From Scolanthus callimorphus (lineage: Eukaryota > Cnidaria > Anthozoa > Actiniaria > Edwardsiidae): a stretch of 64,000 nucleotides of DNA. The notes under the pieces are model-generated. The model saw nothing but the letters and a program-made list of their open reading frames with translations, did no database searches and was not told where the DNA came from. Where the stretch lies: NCBI GenBank assembly GCA_033964015.1, contig CM066914.1, positions 17,253,637 through 17,317,636 of the forward strand. The letters are read 5' to 3'. Made by a program: the position numbers and the translations under genes. Shown piece after piece: positions 46,283 to 59,852 of this stretch (within the stretch, counting starts at the first letter, position 1; each line of letters starts with the position of its first letter).

Positions 46283-46985
46283 GTACGCATTATCCGATCT
46301 CCATTAGCGTTAATACTTTTAATAATATCTGAGCTTAAATGGACCCCTTCCTTGAGAGATCAACCCCGCGCAAAAAAAGTTGCTGGTATTTTTGAACAAA
46401 ACTCCGTTAATCATATTGAAGTCAGTTGGACTAAGTGTTAACGAAGTTTCAGGAAATTCGTTGGAAGCAACATATATGTACCTATTTTAGAGTTTTAGTC
46501 GTGTATTTTGGTCGTGTTCTATAAAATAGGCTTTAGAAAATAACACCTATGTTGTATTGTGAATGTGCGCATTCTGATTGGTTAAAAAGCGTGTTTGTAA
46601 GAGACCTGAGAAACACGATTGTCACGCAACGCTGTCGCGCGTGTCTATGTTATTTTCTAAAAGCAATAAAAATACTTTCTGCGTGCTCTCTGGTTTCTTA
46701 CAAACACTCGGGAATGTTGGTCGAACTGATAAAACTTGAAAGACACTCGCTCGTGTCTTTCAAGTTTTGATCAGTTCTCCCAACATCCCCCTCGTGTTTG
46801 TAAGAAAGCAGAGAGCACGCGGAAAGTACTTTTATTGCTTAAATAAAATAGGCTTCCAACGAATTTCCGTTTCGTTCAAAAATACCAGCAACTTTTCGCG
46901 GGGTTGATCTCTCAAGGAAGGGGTCCATTTGAGCTCAGATATTATTAAAAGTATTAACGCTAATGGAGATCTGATAATGCGTACG
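46283..46985. mobile_element. TIR element (~112-bp arms) with a nested hairpin
   Basis: The left arm gtacgcattatccgatctcc onward (46283-46397) is inverted at 46873-46985. Inside, 46549-46840 forms a second hairpin around the palindrome acttgaaagacactcgctcgtgtctttcaagt. No transposase is present. Confidence 0.85.
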
Positions 46986-47357
46986 TTTTATCATAATTTT
47001 CTTGTTTCACGTAATCCTTCACAAAATAGCCCTTTAGCAGTAAAAATGGGGCATGTTTGCGCCATCACAGTTACTAAGCGAGCATGGGCACCCCCTCTTT
47101 TTATTTCATATTTTCATTTCTTATATACTAAATAGTATATAGACAAATTAAGAAAAATTCTACGACAAATTTTATTTTAGAGGAATTACCTTGAGAGGTA
47201 CATGTTTTACATTCGTTTGAACGTAAGTAAATTAGAATGTAATTAGATTTTTGTAGTGTAAATATTTATACGATTGCTATTAGTGCTCAGGGCTGCTGTT
47301 GATAGCAGGTTGTTTTCTCTGATAGGGCTTCCCAGAGCCTTATAATTAAATACAGGT

Positions 47358-47404
47358 TTCTGTCTGCCTGTCTGTCGGTCTGTCTGTTTGTCTGTCTGTC
47401 TGTC
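47358..47404. repeat. (TCTG)n microsatellite
   Basis: About eleven tetranucleotide units with single-base changes. Confidence 0.9.
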
Positions 47405-48462
47405 AAAGCCAATTTTTTAAACTCATTTTTTTAGCCAGCTACACTACACACAACATACACTGATTTCTCTTTTCTGTAAAATTGCTACTCAAACATATCT
47501 GTACAACACGTGTAGATTCCTGCCTCGCTTGAATCTGATATTGTTGTTTTTCTTGAAAAGAAAAGATAATCTTCTCCCGGGAGTCTTCTCTGTGCTGTCG
47601 TAGGTTAATCACACTTGGGTTCACAGAAACCTTAGCCGGGATCGATAACCCAGTTAAGTGCATTCCGAACGTAATATGGAAATGCAATATATTCTTGTTA
47701 CATACTGCTTAAAATTTTGACGGCTGAGAATGAATGGAAAATGTATTCCAAGGACTGGTAGTAATCTTTGCGCGCGCGGCCAATGCGAAATAGCTGGTAA
47801 TGTTCCCGCGGCACGTGAACGTCACGTTATAGATTCGAGTCACGCCAAGTGGGGTGACTGTGATTAGAGAGCATACAACAATAGCACTGCTATGGTAACA
47901 AAATTGGCAGAATTGGTAGAAACTTGTAGTGATAATTCTTCACCAAGAGAAGAGCTTTTGATTTGTAAGTGGCGGCGTGCGTTTTTCATTTATTTATATT
48001 TACGACGTTACGTTTCAGATATGTATCGTGGCATCTGGAATCAGTACTGGGTCATTACTAATGCTGTTGTTTCTCCATTATGCTATGTACTACTACAAAC
48101 AGACTGACTTCTTGGCTCAGAAAACTCGACTTTTTTGCTAAAGTGCCAAGCGCACATGCCATGCAGTTACGTCATTCCAAATAATAGAAACCCCTGCTCA
48201 AGCTTTTTTTAAACGTTACATATGAGATATCTGTCCTCAAAAACGTTAGGTGCTAGGTTGGAATTGCTATGAACATAAATTATACTCAGATTTTATTGTC
48301 CAATTTCTTGACCGCCAAAAAGGAGTAACCATGGAATCTGTTCTGCCCTCCGGGCATATACCCCGTGCTATCAGTGCGACGGTCCGTAAGTTAACGTCGC
48401 TAATCTGTGAATTGGGGGTGACACCGCTCGTGGATGGATAGTTATAGTTGCGAAAAGATCAG

Positions 48463-48564
48463 CCTGCGAGCCGCCGGCTCTCCAGTTTTTCGGATATTTG
48501 ATTTTTTGGCATCAAATATCTGAAGAAGAAAAAAAAAACACTGGAGCCGGAGCCGGCTCGCAGG
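48463..48564. mobile_element. hairpin element, cctgcgagccgccggctc arms
   Basis: The left arm cctgcgagccgccggctctc is inverted at the right end (gagccggctcgcagg). The inner cagatatttga/tcaaatatctg stem surrounds a short loop. Confidence 0.8.
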
Positions 48565-50813
48565 TTACTGCGCGTCAGTATAATGGCTTCAGTATCACCC
48601 CGACAGTTCTTTTGTATCCCTAGTTTTTATCTGTGCTTTCATGTCGGGTCACTATCAACTTTGAAGAGACGTTGCTACCTGTATTTGGGTAACGTGCGCC
48701 ATATTTCATGAAAAATTCGATTAGACGGGGTAGCGCTTCAGGACAGGAGGCGTGCCTGTGATTTTAGGTGTGGTGCAAAAATTTATTTTCAAGTTTGGAT
48801 AAGCTGTAGTCCTCGGAATTCAATAGAACCACCCAGATTATATATCGTTTCCGGGAAACATTGTCACCCAAAAAGGCTATAAGCTTGAAGCGCAAAGGTC
48901 ATCGAACTGCTCCTGTTTGATCTGAATTCAGACAGGTATCACAACCAATGGTAAAATCATTAAATTTCAGCATATTTCTAGGCCTGTTTGTTTCTAATAT
49001 TTTACAGAAATTCAAATAAATCTTTACCCATTCTCCCTAGCGCACCAAGCTTTGTTGCTTTTTCCAGTGACAACGTATCCCCGAAACGGTATATATCATT
49101 TTTAAGAGTAGAAACCAAATGAAATATTTTGATCAACTATTGATAGATTATTAATGACATTAATGAAACATGTTTCTGTCAATACAAATACGATGTTTGT
49201 GCTGTACTCTTCGAAAGCTTAAAATGGTATGTAATACATATACATAATTTAAAAGAAACGAAATAGCGACCATTTTGGCAAAATACCTCGCGAACCTTTC
49301 CCATTTAAGGCGATACTCAGAGCAGAACGAGAGTAAATATATCGGAAATATTCATTCACGTCTTTGTGCTGGTAACATAGTTCATAGTACTGTGGCATAT
49401 ATGCTTATCTTATATGTCGGACTCTGCCTCATTCAGTAGTATAGGAGTCACCAGTTGGCCTTGATTTTTTGTTTCTCCAAAAAGTGGCAAAGATTTAATA
49501 ATATAACACAGTTTATGAGATGTTTTTATACATTTTATTTTTACTGATCCACCTACATATACGTATAAATTTATAAACTTTAGTCCTTGCCCTATGCTAA
49601 AATGACTACATTAGAATAAAATAAATTTTAAATAAAAACTAAGTGAGTTTTCTTTTATGAGATACGCTAATTATTACAGCACGAAATTAGAGGGAGGTGA
49701 AACAATAATGCAACTCTCCAACAGTTCACCTTAGAAAGACATGCATTTACAATTGTATGAATATGCTCCTACAATTGAAATCAAAGGGCGATGAGTGTTT
49801 ATTTGCAAACAATGCAACATTTATCAATGCATGAGTTGGAAAATGAGCATGATTATAGAACGGGAGATTGTGAGTGGAGCATACAAGAGTGAATAGATTA
49901 GCCTGTGTAGTCAGTCACTAGTCAGTCCTTGCCAGGGACGTACTCAGCGGCACAATTTTCAGGCACAGCCAAGGGAATACGCAGGTTTTTGCAAATATCT
50001 GGCCAAGTTCTTGCATGCAGTGCAGTACTTGTACCAAAATCCCCCGAAATATTTGCAGTGCCGCGCCTGCAGGCCTATAGGCTGCATACGCCACTGCTTG
50101 CTGAGGAGAGTAAGATCGCGCAAGTATAAGGTAGACAAGCAAAAAAAAAGAGAGATAAAGGAGAGGGGGTGGGGGAGGAATCGTTCCCTTCCTTTCCCTC
50201 CCGGTCCCCTATGTTTCCATGCTCTGGAACTCCATGGGAACGCTCGCTACGCAGGCTAGAAGAGAGAGCGAATGTTAAGGTCCTGTCAGTAGCTTCAGGA
50301 GCCCATCAACAGGAGCCTCCATCTACTCCACTAGGTCAAGCCATATGCACAGGAGTAGATGAATCTATTTCAGATTGTGGGTTTTTTATTGCCCACGAAA
50401 AGGGGTTTTTGAGAGTGGGAATAGGGGGTTCGACACGCGCAGTGCGATGCCGGCGCTGATCTACGCCATCTTTCTTTTCAGCCAGGGGACATAATTTATT
50501 ACCATGGCAACTGATTTTCATGGAGCGGATTTCATATGACTGTAGTGAAACCAATCGCAAAGTGATTACACCAATTCTGAACAAGATAGGAGTAATTGCG
50601 AATTTACTCACGACAGTCATCTGAAATCCGTTTTAGAACAAAATCCACAATAGATTGATCTACTTTTGTGCTTCGGACAATCAGCATGTACAACGTGATG
50701 GAGGCTCCTGTTGATGGCTTTCTGGTAGCTCATAATTCTCAATTTCTGCAGGTAAACTATCAGGATTGGCATTGTGATAGACTGTATTATGGCGTTGACG
50801 GGGGTCCTGTGTA

Positions 50814-53800
50814 TCAGTCGTCATGAGCGCCGCCATTCACATTAGCACTCATCTCTACCACGTTATTATCACGACGACGGGAAGCCTGTGGCGAATGGTA
50901 CGGCAGACAAGGTAAGAACTTAGAAATCTTGAGTTTGCTGAGGTATTTCAAGCAGAATGGCAGGTCGTAAACGTGAATAGAGGCAAGCGCCACGGCCTTC
51001 TCCATTTTCTCGTCGTCTTTGGCAGCGGAACGATTTTCAATCTCTTGTACCGCTCGCCAGGAGAGTAGTCCGCGTTCCTCTAGCGTGCCTGGGATGGCGT
51101 TGTCGAGTATGAGGGCTGTTATCCCTCCTACCGCCATGCTAGTCTTCAAAAGTACTGTGATTATCTGGTCCAACTCGTTCACGCCTATTATGTGGAGGAG
51201 ATAACAGTGTGTATTTCTCATTGGTTGGAATTGTGTATAGAATATTTTGTCAAAATACAATAAAACAGGCCGAGGGGACACTTTTAGCACTTTTAAAACG
51301 TGTAAAAATGTTAATAGAAATAACATCGATAAAAGTTATTGCCCTTTGCCACTGCGTGCACTACTCCGAAATAGTACGGGTGTATTAAATATATAAAATG
51401 TATAAAATAGTTGTGTATTATAATTATATTCAAATACATACTAGTTATACAATGCTTTTGAGTGGCATACTGCAATTATCCCACGCGTCGCTTGTATTTT
51501 CTGGTATGTGTATGCTAAGAAAATACAAGTGACAAGTGGGATATTCTGCAGTATGCCACGAGAAATCATTGTATAACTATTTTATACCACGCTACAGAAA
51601 ATTAAAGCAACGCTTTACGTTATCGCAGTGCACGATGGGAAGGTTGAGTGGAATACCGCCGAATATACAACGCCAATCCTGCGTTCTGATTGGCTGTATT
51701 TTCTGTGGCGTGGTATAAAACGTAGAATCTATTGTTAAACAAGCACGATCATCGCCATTACCTTATCTGGCCAATTTACATTGTCAAATTTTACACCCTC
51801 TGATCACCGAAGAACTTTTTGATGGCGACATTTGTTTGTTTGGCGCTCGCACCTGCATCGCGGTGAAATTTGCACATGCTCAAAACGCCTTTGACGTCGC
51901 AAGTGAAATCGCCACATGATCGTCGGCCGTTCACATGGGTGTTTGCATGATCGCCGGCCGTTCACACAGCCGCTTACATGATCGCCGGCCTTTCACGCGC
52001 GTGTTTACATGATCGCCGGCCGTTCACACGCGTGTTTACATAATCGCCGGCCGTTCACACGGGTGTTTACATGATCGCCGGCCGTTCACACAGCCATTTA
52101 CATGATCGCCGGCAGTTAACACAACCGTTTACATGATCGCCTGTCGTTCACACGGCCGTTTACATGATCGCAGGTCGTTCACACAGCCGTTTACATGATC
52201 GCCTGTCGTTCACACAGCCGTTTGCATGATCGCCGTAGAAATTGCACCCCAAAACACAGCAGCGTGTGAACGCGCCACAAGCCCTCTTTCTAACCTGTGC
52301 TTATGGCGTCCGGATGGCTATTGAGATAGTTGGGTAGAGCCATGCCCAACAACAGCGACAGCCCCACAATGAAGAGATTCCTGGACGAGTTGAGATCCAC
52401 GAACTGCAGATTGGAAATCCCGACCGAGGCGATCATCCCGAACATAACCATGAACATGCCCCCTACTATAGGGTCTGGGATGGTAGTGAAGAGCGCACCT
52501 AGTTTGCCTATGACACCCACCGCCATCATAACCAAGCCACCGTATTGAATCACACGCAGACTGCCGACCTAGAAGGAATCGATTTTGCAAATGTGTTCAA
52601 TATTTCAACTACACTCGATGGTTCAAAAACTTCCCTGGCAATCTCACGGAAGATAAATGATACATTCCTAGTAAAGGCAGGCACTCATATACCTGTTTCG
52701 ATTAACGTTGCTTTGTATGCTAAATGTTCTAAAAGTTCCGCCTGGTTCCTGGTTCCACTTCCTGGTTCTGCTGAGTTTGTCAACAAAGGATGTCTTTGAG
52801 CTTCATTTACTCTTCGACACATATCAGGTTCCAAATTTGAACAACGAGTCCTTACCTTTGTAATACCAATGGCGCCAATATTTTCACTAAAAGAAGTAGT
52901 ACCGTTGCCACTACCCCACGCTCCGGTAATCAAGCACCCAACTCCTTCCATTCCGATTCCACGGTTTATGGCGTGCTTCGGTGGAGGAGGAGCACCAGAA
53001 AGCCTGGCGCATGCGTAGTAATCACCCACAGATTCTATTACGGACGCAAGCACGCCGGCCAGCATGCCAAACACCCCTGCTGCACTAATCGTTGGCGTGC
53101 CCCATTGACCTGAAAGAAATATAAATTGAAGTCATACTCATTGTTGCTTGCTTTAGATTTGCAGTTAGTGCTGTGTGCCATGCCTGCTTTCAGTCGCTCA
53201 AAAGAACATTCGATTCAAAGATCTGGTAGCAGGTATTGAGGGCTCGCGCGGCTCAAATGTAAAACGTCGGAGGCCGATGCGACTCCCAGATTTGCAGCTA
53301 GTAAACTGTATCACGCTGGGTAACAACGGCGCCACTGGCAGCCATGCTGCCACATCAGTCCACCCAACTTTCAAGAGCGGTCCGCCGACCTTGCCCCAGA
53401 AATTTGGGTATGGTAGTGGAGTTGAGACGGTTTATTGTCTCAACGTGAAACACAGTAGAGCAACATTCCGCACACAATATGAACCAGTTTCAACAACGAC
53501 CCGAACAGAAAGAAAATTTCCTCTGTCCCGGTCGGGAGTCAAACCTGAATCATTGCGCGCGGCGAGAAGCCAGCGCCATAACGCAGTAGCTCTGCCTCAT
53601 CCCACTTACCCGGGTAGGGGAATCTAAACCATTCGGCCTGCCCCAGGACTAGTGTTCTAGCGTCCGTACGTGCTTTGTAACCCGGGTTGGATGGGTCATC
53701 GGGGAAACCCCCCGCCGCGGTGATGATTGCGCAAATCGACCACGAAACTGCGATTGCTAGGATGATCTGTGGAAAATATGCAGTCAACTGTCATTGGGCA

Positions 53801-56800
53801 ATTATGTTATACTCGATGGTGGACTTTCGCTGGCGTCACTTTAGTTCACTTTCGACAGCGAACCCCGTCGTCTATCTGCTCATTTGTGACAATATGCACT
53901 AATTCGACGGCATTTTTGAATTCAGAGACTCAACACAAAAGCGTAAACGCTTCGCTTTTAATTTTTTAAATTTTTAGAGCGTGAAAATTCTATAAAAATT
54001 GACATTCGAAATTTAAAAGTTTCATGACTTTTGAGCTAAGCAAAAATTTAAAAAACGCAGACACGGTTTTTTTAGAAACCATTTTAAGGATTAAAACAAT
54101 GTGTTACTTGGGAGTCTAAGTCAAGCAGTTCGGCGGCGTTATCTCTTGAAGTGTCACACCCAAATTTTTAATAAAGCCTTCCAAAAAATTATATTTATTA
54201 TAAAGTTATTTCTTTTTGCCATAGCCCGCTAGTCCATTCTATAAACTTTCCAACGATATATAGGTTGACATGTTTTGGTTAGATTTTTTTCGAGGAGGTG
54301 CGCGAAGGTTCTCAGTAACCTTAAGGATAAATTTGCTATGGATCACAACCTGTTTGCTATCCTTTAGGTATTTTTCCAGACGATCATCTCCACATGTTTT
54401 TAGGGGAAGTCCCCAAGGTTCAAATGATAACAAGGGTAACACTCCGGTTATGTGATAGAACTTACAGGGAAGAGACGAAAGATGGGGTATTTAGCGATGA
54501 CGAACCCAGTTCCTCTTTTGTACGAAGGCATCGGCATCTTGACGTTGGACAGAAATTGAGAAAAAATCGTGATCAACGCGACGGTCCTGAAATGAAACCA
54601 GAGAAGCATTCGATTGACACTTAGGGACTTGGTAAAGGCAGATCTTGTGAAACTAGAATTCTAGCAAACGTAGCATGCCTGAGCGTTGCACATTCGATAC
54701 GTCAATGATAAATTGATACACGTGGAGACGTCTTACGTACATCATGGAAATTCCCCAGTGGCTACCTGAAATCAAGAGAAGCAGGATCACCACATGATAT
54801 TTTTTGGAGTGGGTGCTGTGGGAAGTAGCTCCTTTGAAGTGGCTCCTTCCGATAGTTTCATTTTATCTGCAACTTGTTTGATGGGCAAATCCAGTGAGTT
54901 CTACAAAGATGCTAGACAGCCTCTTTCTTGGGCATCCATTTCAACAATGTTATTGCGAGAGAAAGTAACGAATGCAAAGGAATGCATTGTGTTTACGTCC
55001 TTCCCTAATTCAAGCGATGAATCGGAGTGGGAGGGTAGTGCTTTTTTTCGACTCTTTATTTCACTTTCTAACATAATAGTCATCTGAGATATTATGTAGA
55101 TAGGTTCATCGTTCTTGGCTACATTTCCATTGCTTGATAATTCAATCTGTCCAGTATCACACCATCAAACTTTGTTTGAAATTGGTTATGTCTTCACCAG
55201 TTTATTTGCGCAATTCTAGTGATAATATTAGCTAGTGCGTGAAAAGTTATAAAAGAGGGTGTAGCATGCGGGAACGTGCTGTTGCTAAAGCGCCTTAGTC
55301 AGGTTACTCCTGTTATACGGTTTTCATTCGATATTACAAGACAAATTACGTGTAGAAATCTTGAAATAACAATATACAAACAAAGTTTTACACTTGATTT
55401 ATCAAATCCAATCATAAACATCACACTATATTCCCTCAATCAGCCGATGGAAATGGATACCTTCCCCGCCCCGGTTTGTTACTAGGCTGGCAAAATGGCG
55501 GCTGTCTGAGGCAAAACATGCACCGTTGATGACCTTACCTGCGTGTTCTGCCGCCACGTGAAACAAGGCCAGACCGATCAACGCTATAGTGGGGGCAATG
55601 GTGATGGGACCGATGAACCGGAGTAGAAATCCTACCATTCCCGAAAAACCGATGACTATTTGGAAAACGGACGATACCATGATGGCACCCTGGATCTGTG
55701 GAATTTGGCATGCAATTATATTATGAGATGTAGAAGAAATGGTCCCTTTTCTGGCAACGCCACTATCCATGTCACGTGAACACTTTCAGCCAATGGAAAT
55801 GCGCAAAAATTTAACTTTATACTACAAGACACAATTGTTTAGTAAGGTATAATTCTGTTGCTAACTACAGCCTGAGTAGCAAGCGTTCCCATGTGTTTTC
55901 TGGGAAAAGAACCTAGAAAAGCCCAGAGAAACAGGAGAAAGCGGCGAGTAGTGTACCATTTGCCGTTATATTAGTGGCTCCTGTGAGATCTACAATAAAA
56001 TGATCGCGAGTAAGGAAATGGTAAAAAGAAACTGCAGAGTTTAACCAGGCTAAGGTGAAGAAACAACTATTTCTTGGATAACTGAGCAACCTGTCATTTA
56101 CCAGACATTGTATATCTATGGAAATCTTTTCCAAAGCTCCTACTTGTCATCCTTATTGTCACTCCAAAGAATAAGGACAGATTACTTTTACAGACGCTGT
56201 GGGGCATTTCCACTGAGGAAGGGAGAGGATGGCGACTCCGTAACTCTAGGTTTTGGTTCATTACACTCTTGACCAGAACTAAGAAGCTTCACACCAGCAA
56301 TGCGTTTTCACTTTAATCATTCTCAATCCACACACGTCGCAAGTCTAGTCGCATGAAATGCATTCCTCTGTTCTACTGTTTTATTCATTACCGATATGAT
56401 AACTAACTCTACCTCACGCATTCTGCTTTTCCAGTCCACGTCAGTGTTTACCAGAGTACCATTTGCCGTTATGTTGGTGGCTCCTGTGAGATCTACAATA
56501 AAATGATCGCGAGTATGGAAATGGTTAAAAACTGAGTTTAATCAGGCTAAAGTGATCGACAAAAACAACTATTGCTTGGATTACTGAGCAATCTGTCATT
56601 TCTATGGAAATCTTTTCCAAAGCTTCTACTTGGGGCCTACTCTGGGATCTTATCATCCATATAGTCACTCCAAAGAATAAGGACAAATTACTTTTACCTG
56701 ACGCTGTGGGGCATTTCCACTGAGGAAGGGAGAGGATGGCGAAGATAGGCGCAAAAAATGAGAAGGTTCCTCCCTGCACGATTGGTAATCTGAAAACAAA

Positions 56801-59792
56801 ACAATACCAAAGGATTAAACTCACCAATTGTCGCCTATAAGATTGTCGCCAGTTACGCTGTCTTATACCGAAAACAATTCAAATTAACTCCACTTATCAT
56901 TGTCGCCTGTAAAACTGTCGCTAGTAACAGACACTAATTGTCGCCTGTAAAATTGTCGCTAGAAACAGACACTAATTGTTGCCAGTAAAATTGTCGCTAG
57001 CAACAGACACTATTGTCGCCTGTAAAATTGTCGCTGGAAAGAGACACTAATTGTTGCCTGTAAAATTGTCGCTAGTAGCAGACCATTATTGTCGACTGTA
57101 AAATTGTCGCTAGTAACAGACACTTATTGTCGCCTGAAAAATTGTCTCTACATATCTCACACCAAATGTCGCCTGTAAAATTGTCGTCCCAGACCTCAGC
57201 CCAAATTAGTCCAGTAAATGAATGAGAAGGTTGGACAAAAATGGTAAGAAAGGTTTCTCACCAGGAACATGTTTAGTAGTGTTCCGTTAGTACACAAGAA
57301 AAAGTCCACCCGAATCCTCCAATGGCAACTTCCTTATTTTGAGTTTTGAAAATTCCTCATTGTACGCTATTGTTACCGCCATTGTTATTCATGAGTTTGC
57401 CGGCACTTGAGCCTTCCAAACCAGAAGATATTCTATAGTGTGTATATCAAAAATACTTCCATATTCTCTGCCCCATGGGCCATGGTTTGATTCACAGACT
57501 TGATTTATAAATCGCTAGCCACGTCACAAATAAATATCTAGGTTTTTGGCATTTAGTTTCGATTTTTTAAGCGATTTCACGCTTTCAATATAGACTTCGT
57601 ACGGGATTTGAAAATATGAGTTCCGTAAATACCAGAAAATGTCTTTTGAAGCAATTTTTATTGCCAAGGAGTTACTAAATAAAGTGAAATGATCATTCTT
57701 GGAAGTCAGAAACATTCAGAGATTAGCCGGGCCGGCGCTACACTCTATAAAATTCATCATTCTCAGAAACAGTGGAAAAATAATTAAGTGCTGCGAACAA
57801 CAAAGGTTAAAACAAGCTGCCAAAAAACTCGGTAATTTTTACTTTTCGCATGATCTCATTTTTGCTGATTTTCTTCTGTGATACTAGAGAGTGTCAGGAA
57901 CAATATTAAGAAGAAAAACCTTTTGTTTCATTTTGAGCTCTTTTTCGGCCTAAAATGACTGGACTATTAGATTTCATGAAAATGAGGAATTTTCAAAACT
58001 CAAAAAGGAAGTTGCCATGGGAGGATTCGGGTGGACTTTTTTTTGTGTACTAACGGGCCACTAGTAAACATGTTCCTGGTGAGAAACCTTTGTTACCATT
58101 TTTGTCCAACCTTTAGTAAAAATATTTTTTCATTTACTGGACTAAATGTTGTTTGTAGAACTGTCGCTACATACCTAACACCAAATGTCGCCTGTAAAAT
58201 TGTCGCCACTCCAGAGACGAAGAACATGGTACTGAGGACCTCAGAGATGGCCAAGGGTTGTTAGAGAAGCACATGGGAACACTCAAAATGAACGGTTGCG
58301 ACAGAGTTCCGCCCACCATCGTCATGTAGTGCTGTAAGATGTCCCAAGAAATTATAGTCGCTTTAGCTCTATCAGGAGGTAACTAAGCAACAGTAGTCGA
58401 GATCTGTAAGCTTGGTGAGGGTCTTCAAGCCCTAGTTTAGTCTGATCGTATGAGTCATCAAGCTTCATTCGTCAATAAAAGCCCGCTAAAAAGGTATCAG
58501 ACTCTCCACTTCACACCCATAATTTCTCTCACTATTTCATTTCATTGTAAGTGTTGGCTTTGCGCCGTTTTTCAACACACTTCTTGGTGTTTGGAAATCC
58601 TGATAAAACAGGCTGTCTCGTGTTTGATATATAACACAAATGTGACCATTCACTGCTTTCAGTCATTACCAAAACAACGTACCTGTTCGTGGCGTATTTC
58701 AAATTCAGGTGCGTAGCCAGATATTTTTATGAGGTACGCCACAGCATTGTTTTCATTAGCTCAACTCCCATTTTGTGCTGTATATTTATTGTATTTTTGG
58801 GCCTCACGAGGTACGCAAATGCGTATTGGCGTACAAGTAGCTACACGCCTGTTTTATTATGTCCTCTACTGCTGACGCCGCGTACCTGAAATCCCAGGAT
58901 AAGGCAGATATACCATGGGGGTTTCTCGTCTACGCATATGCCAAACCCAGCGCCTTTCTTCTCATCTTGGCGAGCTCTTTCTTCGTCTTTCCTTCCACCA
59001 TCATCGTCTCCGTGTCAGTATGATGAGACACCTGAAAATTATGGCAAAATTGTGATGTCTATTTGACAAGTGCGAAAGCCATCACCATGACTTACGGCTC
59101 ACCCGTGTTTCTAACCCACCTTGGTTCTCTTGGCTGAATTAATGTCCTCTTTTGCCATGGTAATCGGAGGAGGATCACCTCGGCGAGTCTCCTCGGAGAT
59201 TGGCACTGTAAAACAACGTGGCACAAGAATATGTTATCAGGGCTTGAAATTGCGACCAGCTGGGGCCGGTTCCTAGAAGGCCAGTTAAGAGTTATCGGTG
59301 GATAAACGCTTATCCAACTTGCGCTGGCTGCCAGTAAAACGACAGCTTTTCCTTCTATCGCGACGTGATATTAGCTTTTAAATGTATGACCGGCTGTGCA
59401 CCTAAGTACCTCACTAATTTTTTTGTAACTAGGGAGCAAGTTTCTGGCCGTGTTACTAGGAACAGTCACCAACTACAGATTCCTCTTTTCCGATCTTGTA
59501 CCGGCCAGAAATCATTTCTCTACAGAGCTGTTGACATTTGGAACTCTTTGTCTAATGAACTGAAACTCTGTAGAAATATTAAACACTTCAAGTCAACTCT
59601 AAGACACTCTCTCCTTTCAAACGTTTTAGCCTTACACTAGTAGTCGATATAATTATTGTAAATATAGTAATTAACTTATCTTAGTAGTTATATTGTAAAT
59701 ATTGTTTATATATATTGTATAATTGTATATATCACTGAAAAGCCCCTATGGGGAGTGTTATTAAACTTATTATTATTATTATTATTATTATA

Positions 59793-59852
<60 letters not shown>

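Larger units (their letters stand above)
42113..50813. other. 8.7-kb gene-poor stretch with hairpin elements
   Basis: I find no supported gene. Elements include inverted arms at 43016-43070/43101-43167, a TIR element at 46283-46985, a (TCTG)n microsatellite at 47358-47404, a hairpin at 48463-48564, and inverted arms agcccatcaacaggagcctc (about 50300) against gaggctcctgttgatggc (about 50702). Short ATG-to-gtaagt segments at 47892-47966 and 48331-48384 could be first exons, but no partner exon was found. The last few hundred bases likely include the SLC23 3' UTR. Confidence 0.55.

Noticed and set aside
47892..48107. Possible first exon (ATG then gtaagt) followed by a membrane-like frame
   Set aside because: The exon phase does not lead into the membrane-like frame, and no further exons were found.
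51914..52236. CRISPR-like regular repeats
   Set aside because: The units are directly adjacent 30-bp tandem copies with no unique spacers, in the intron of an animal gene.
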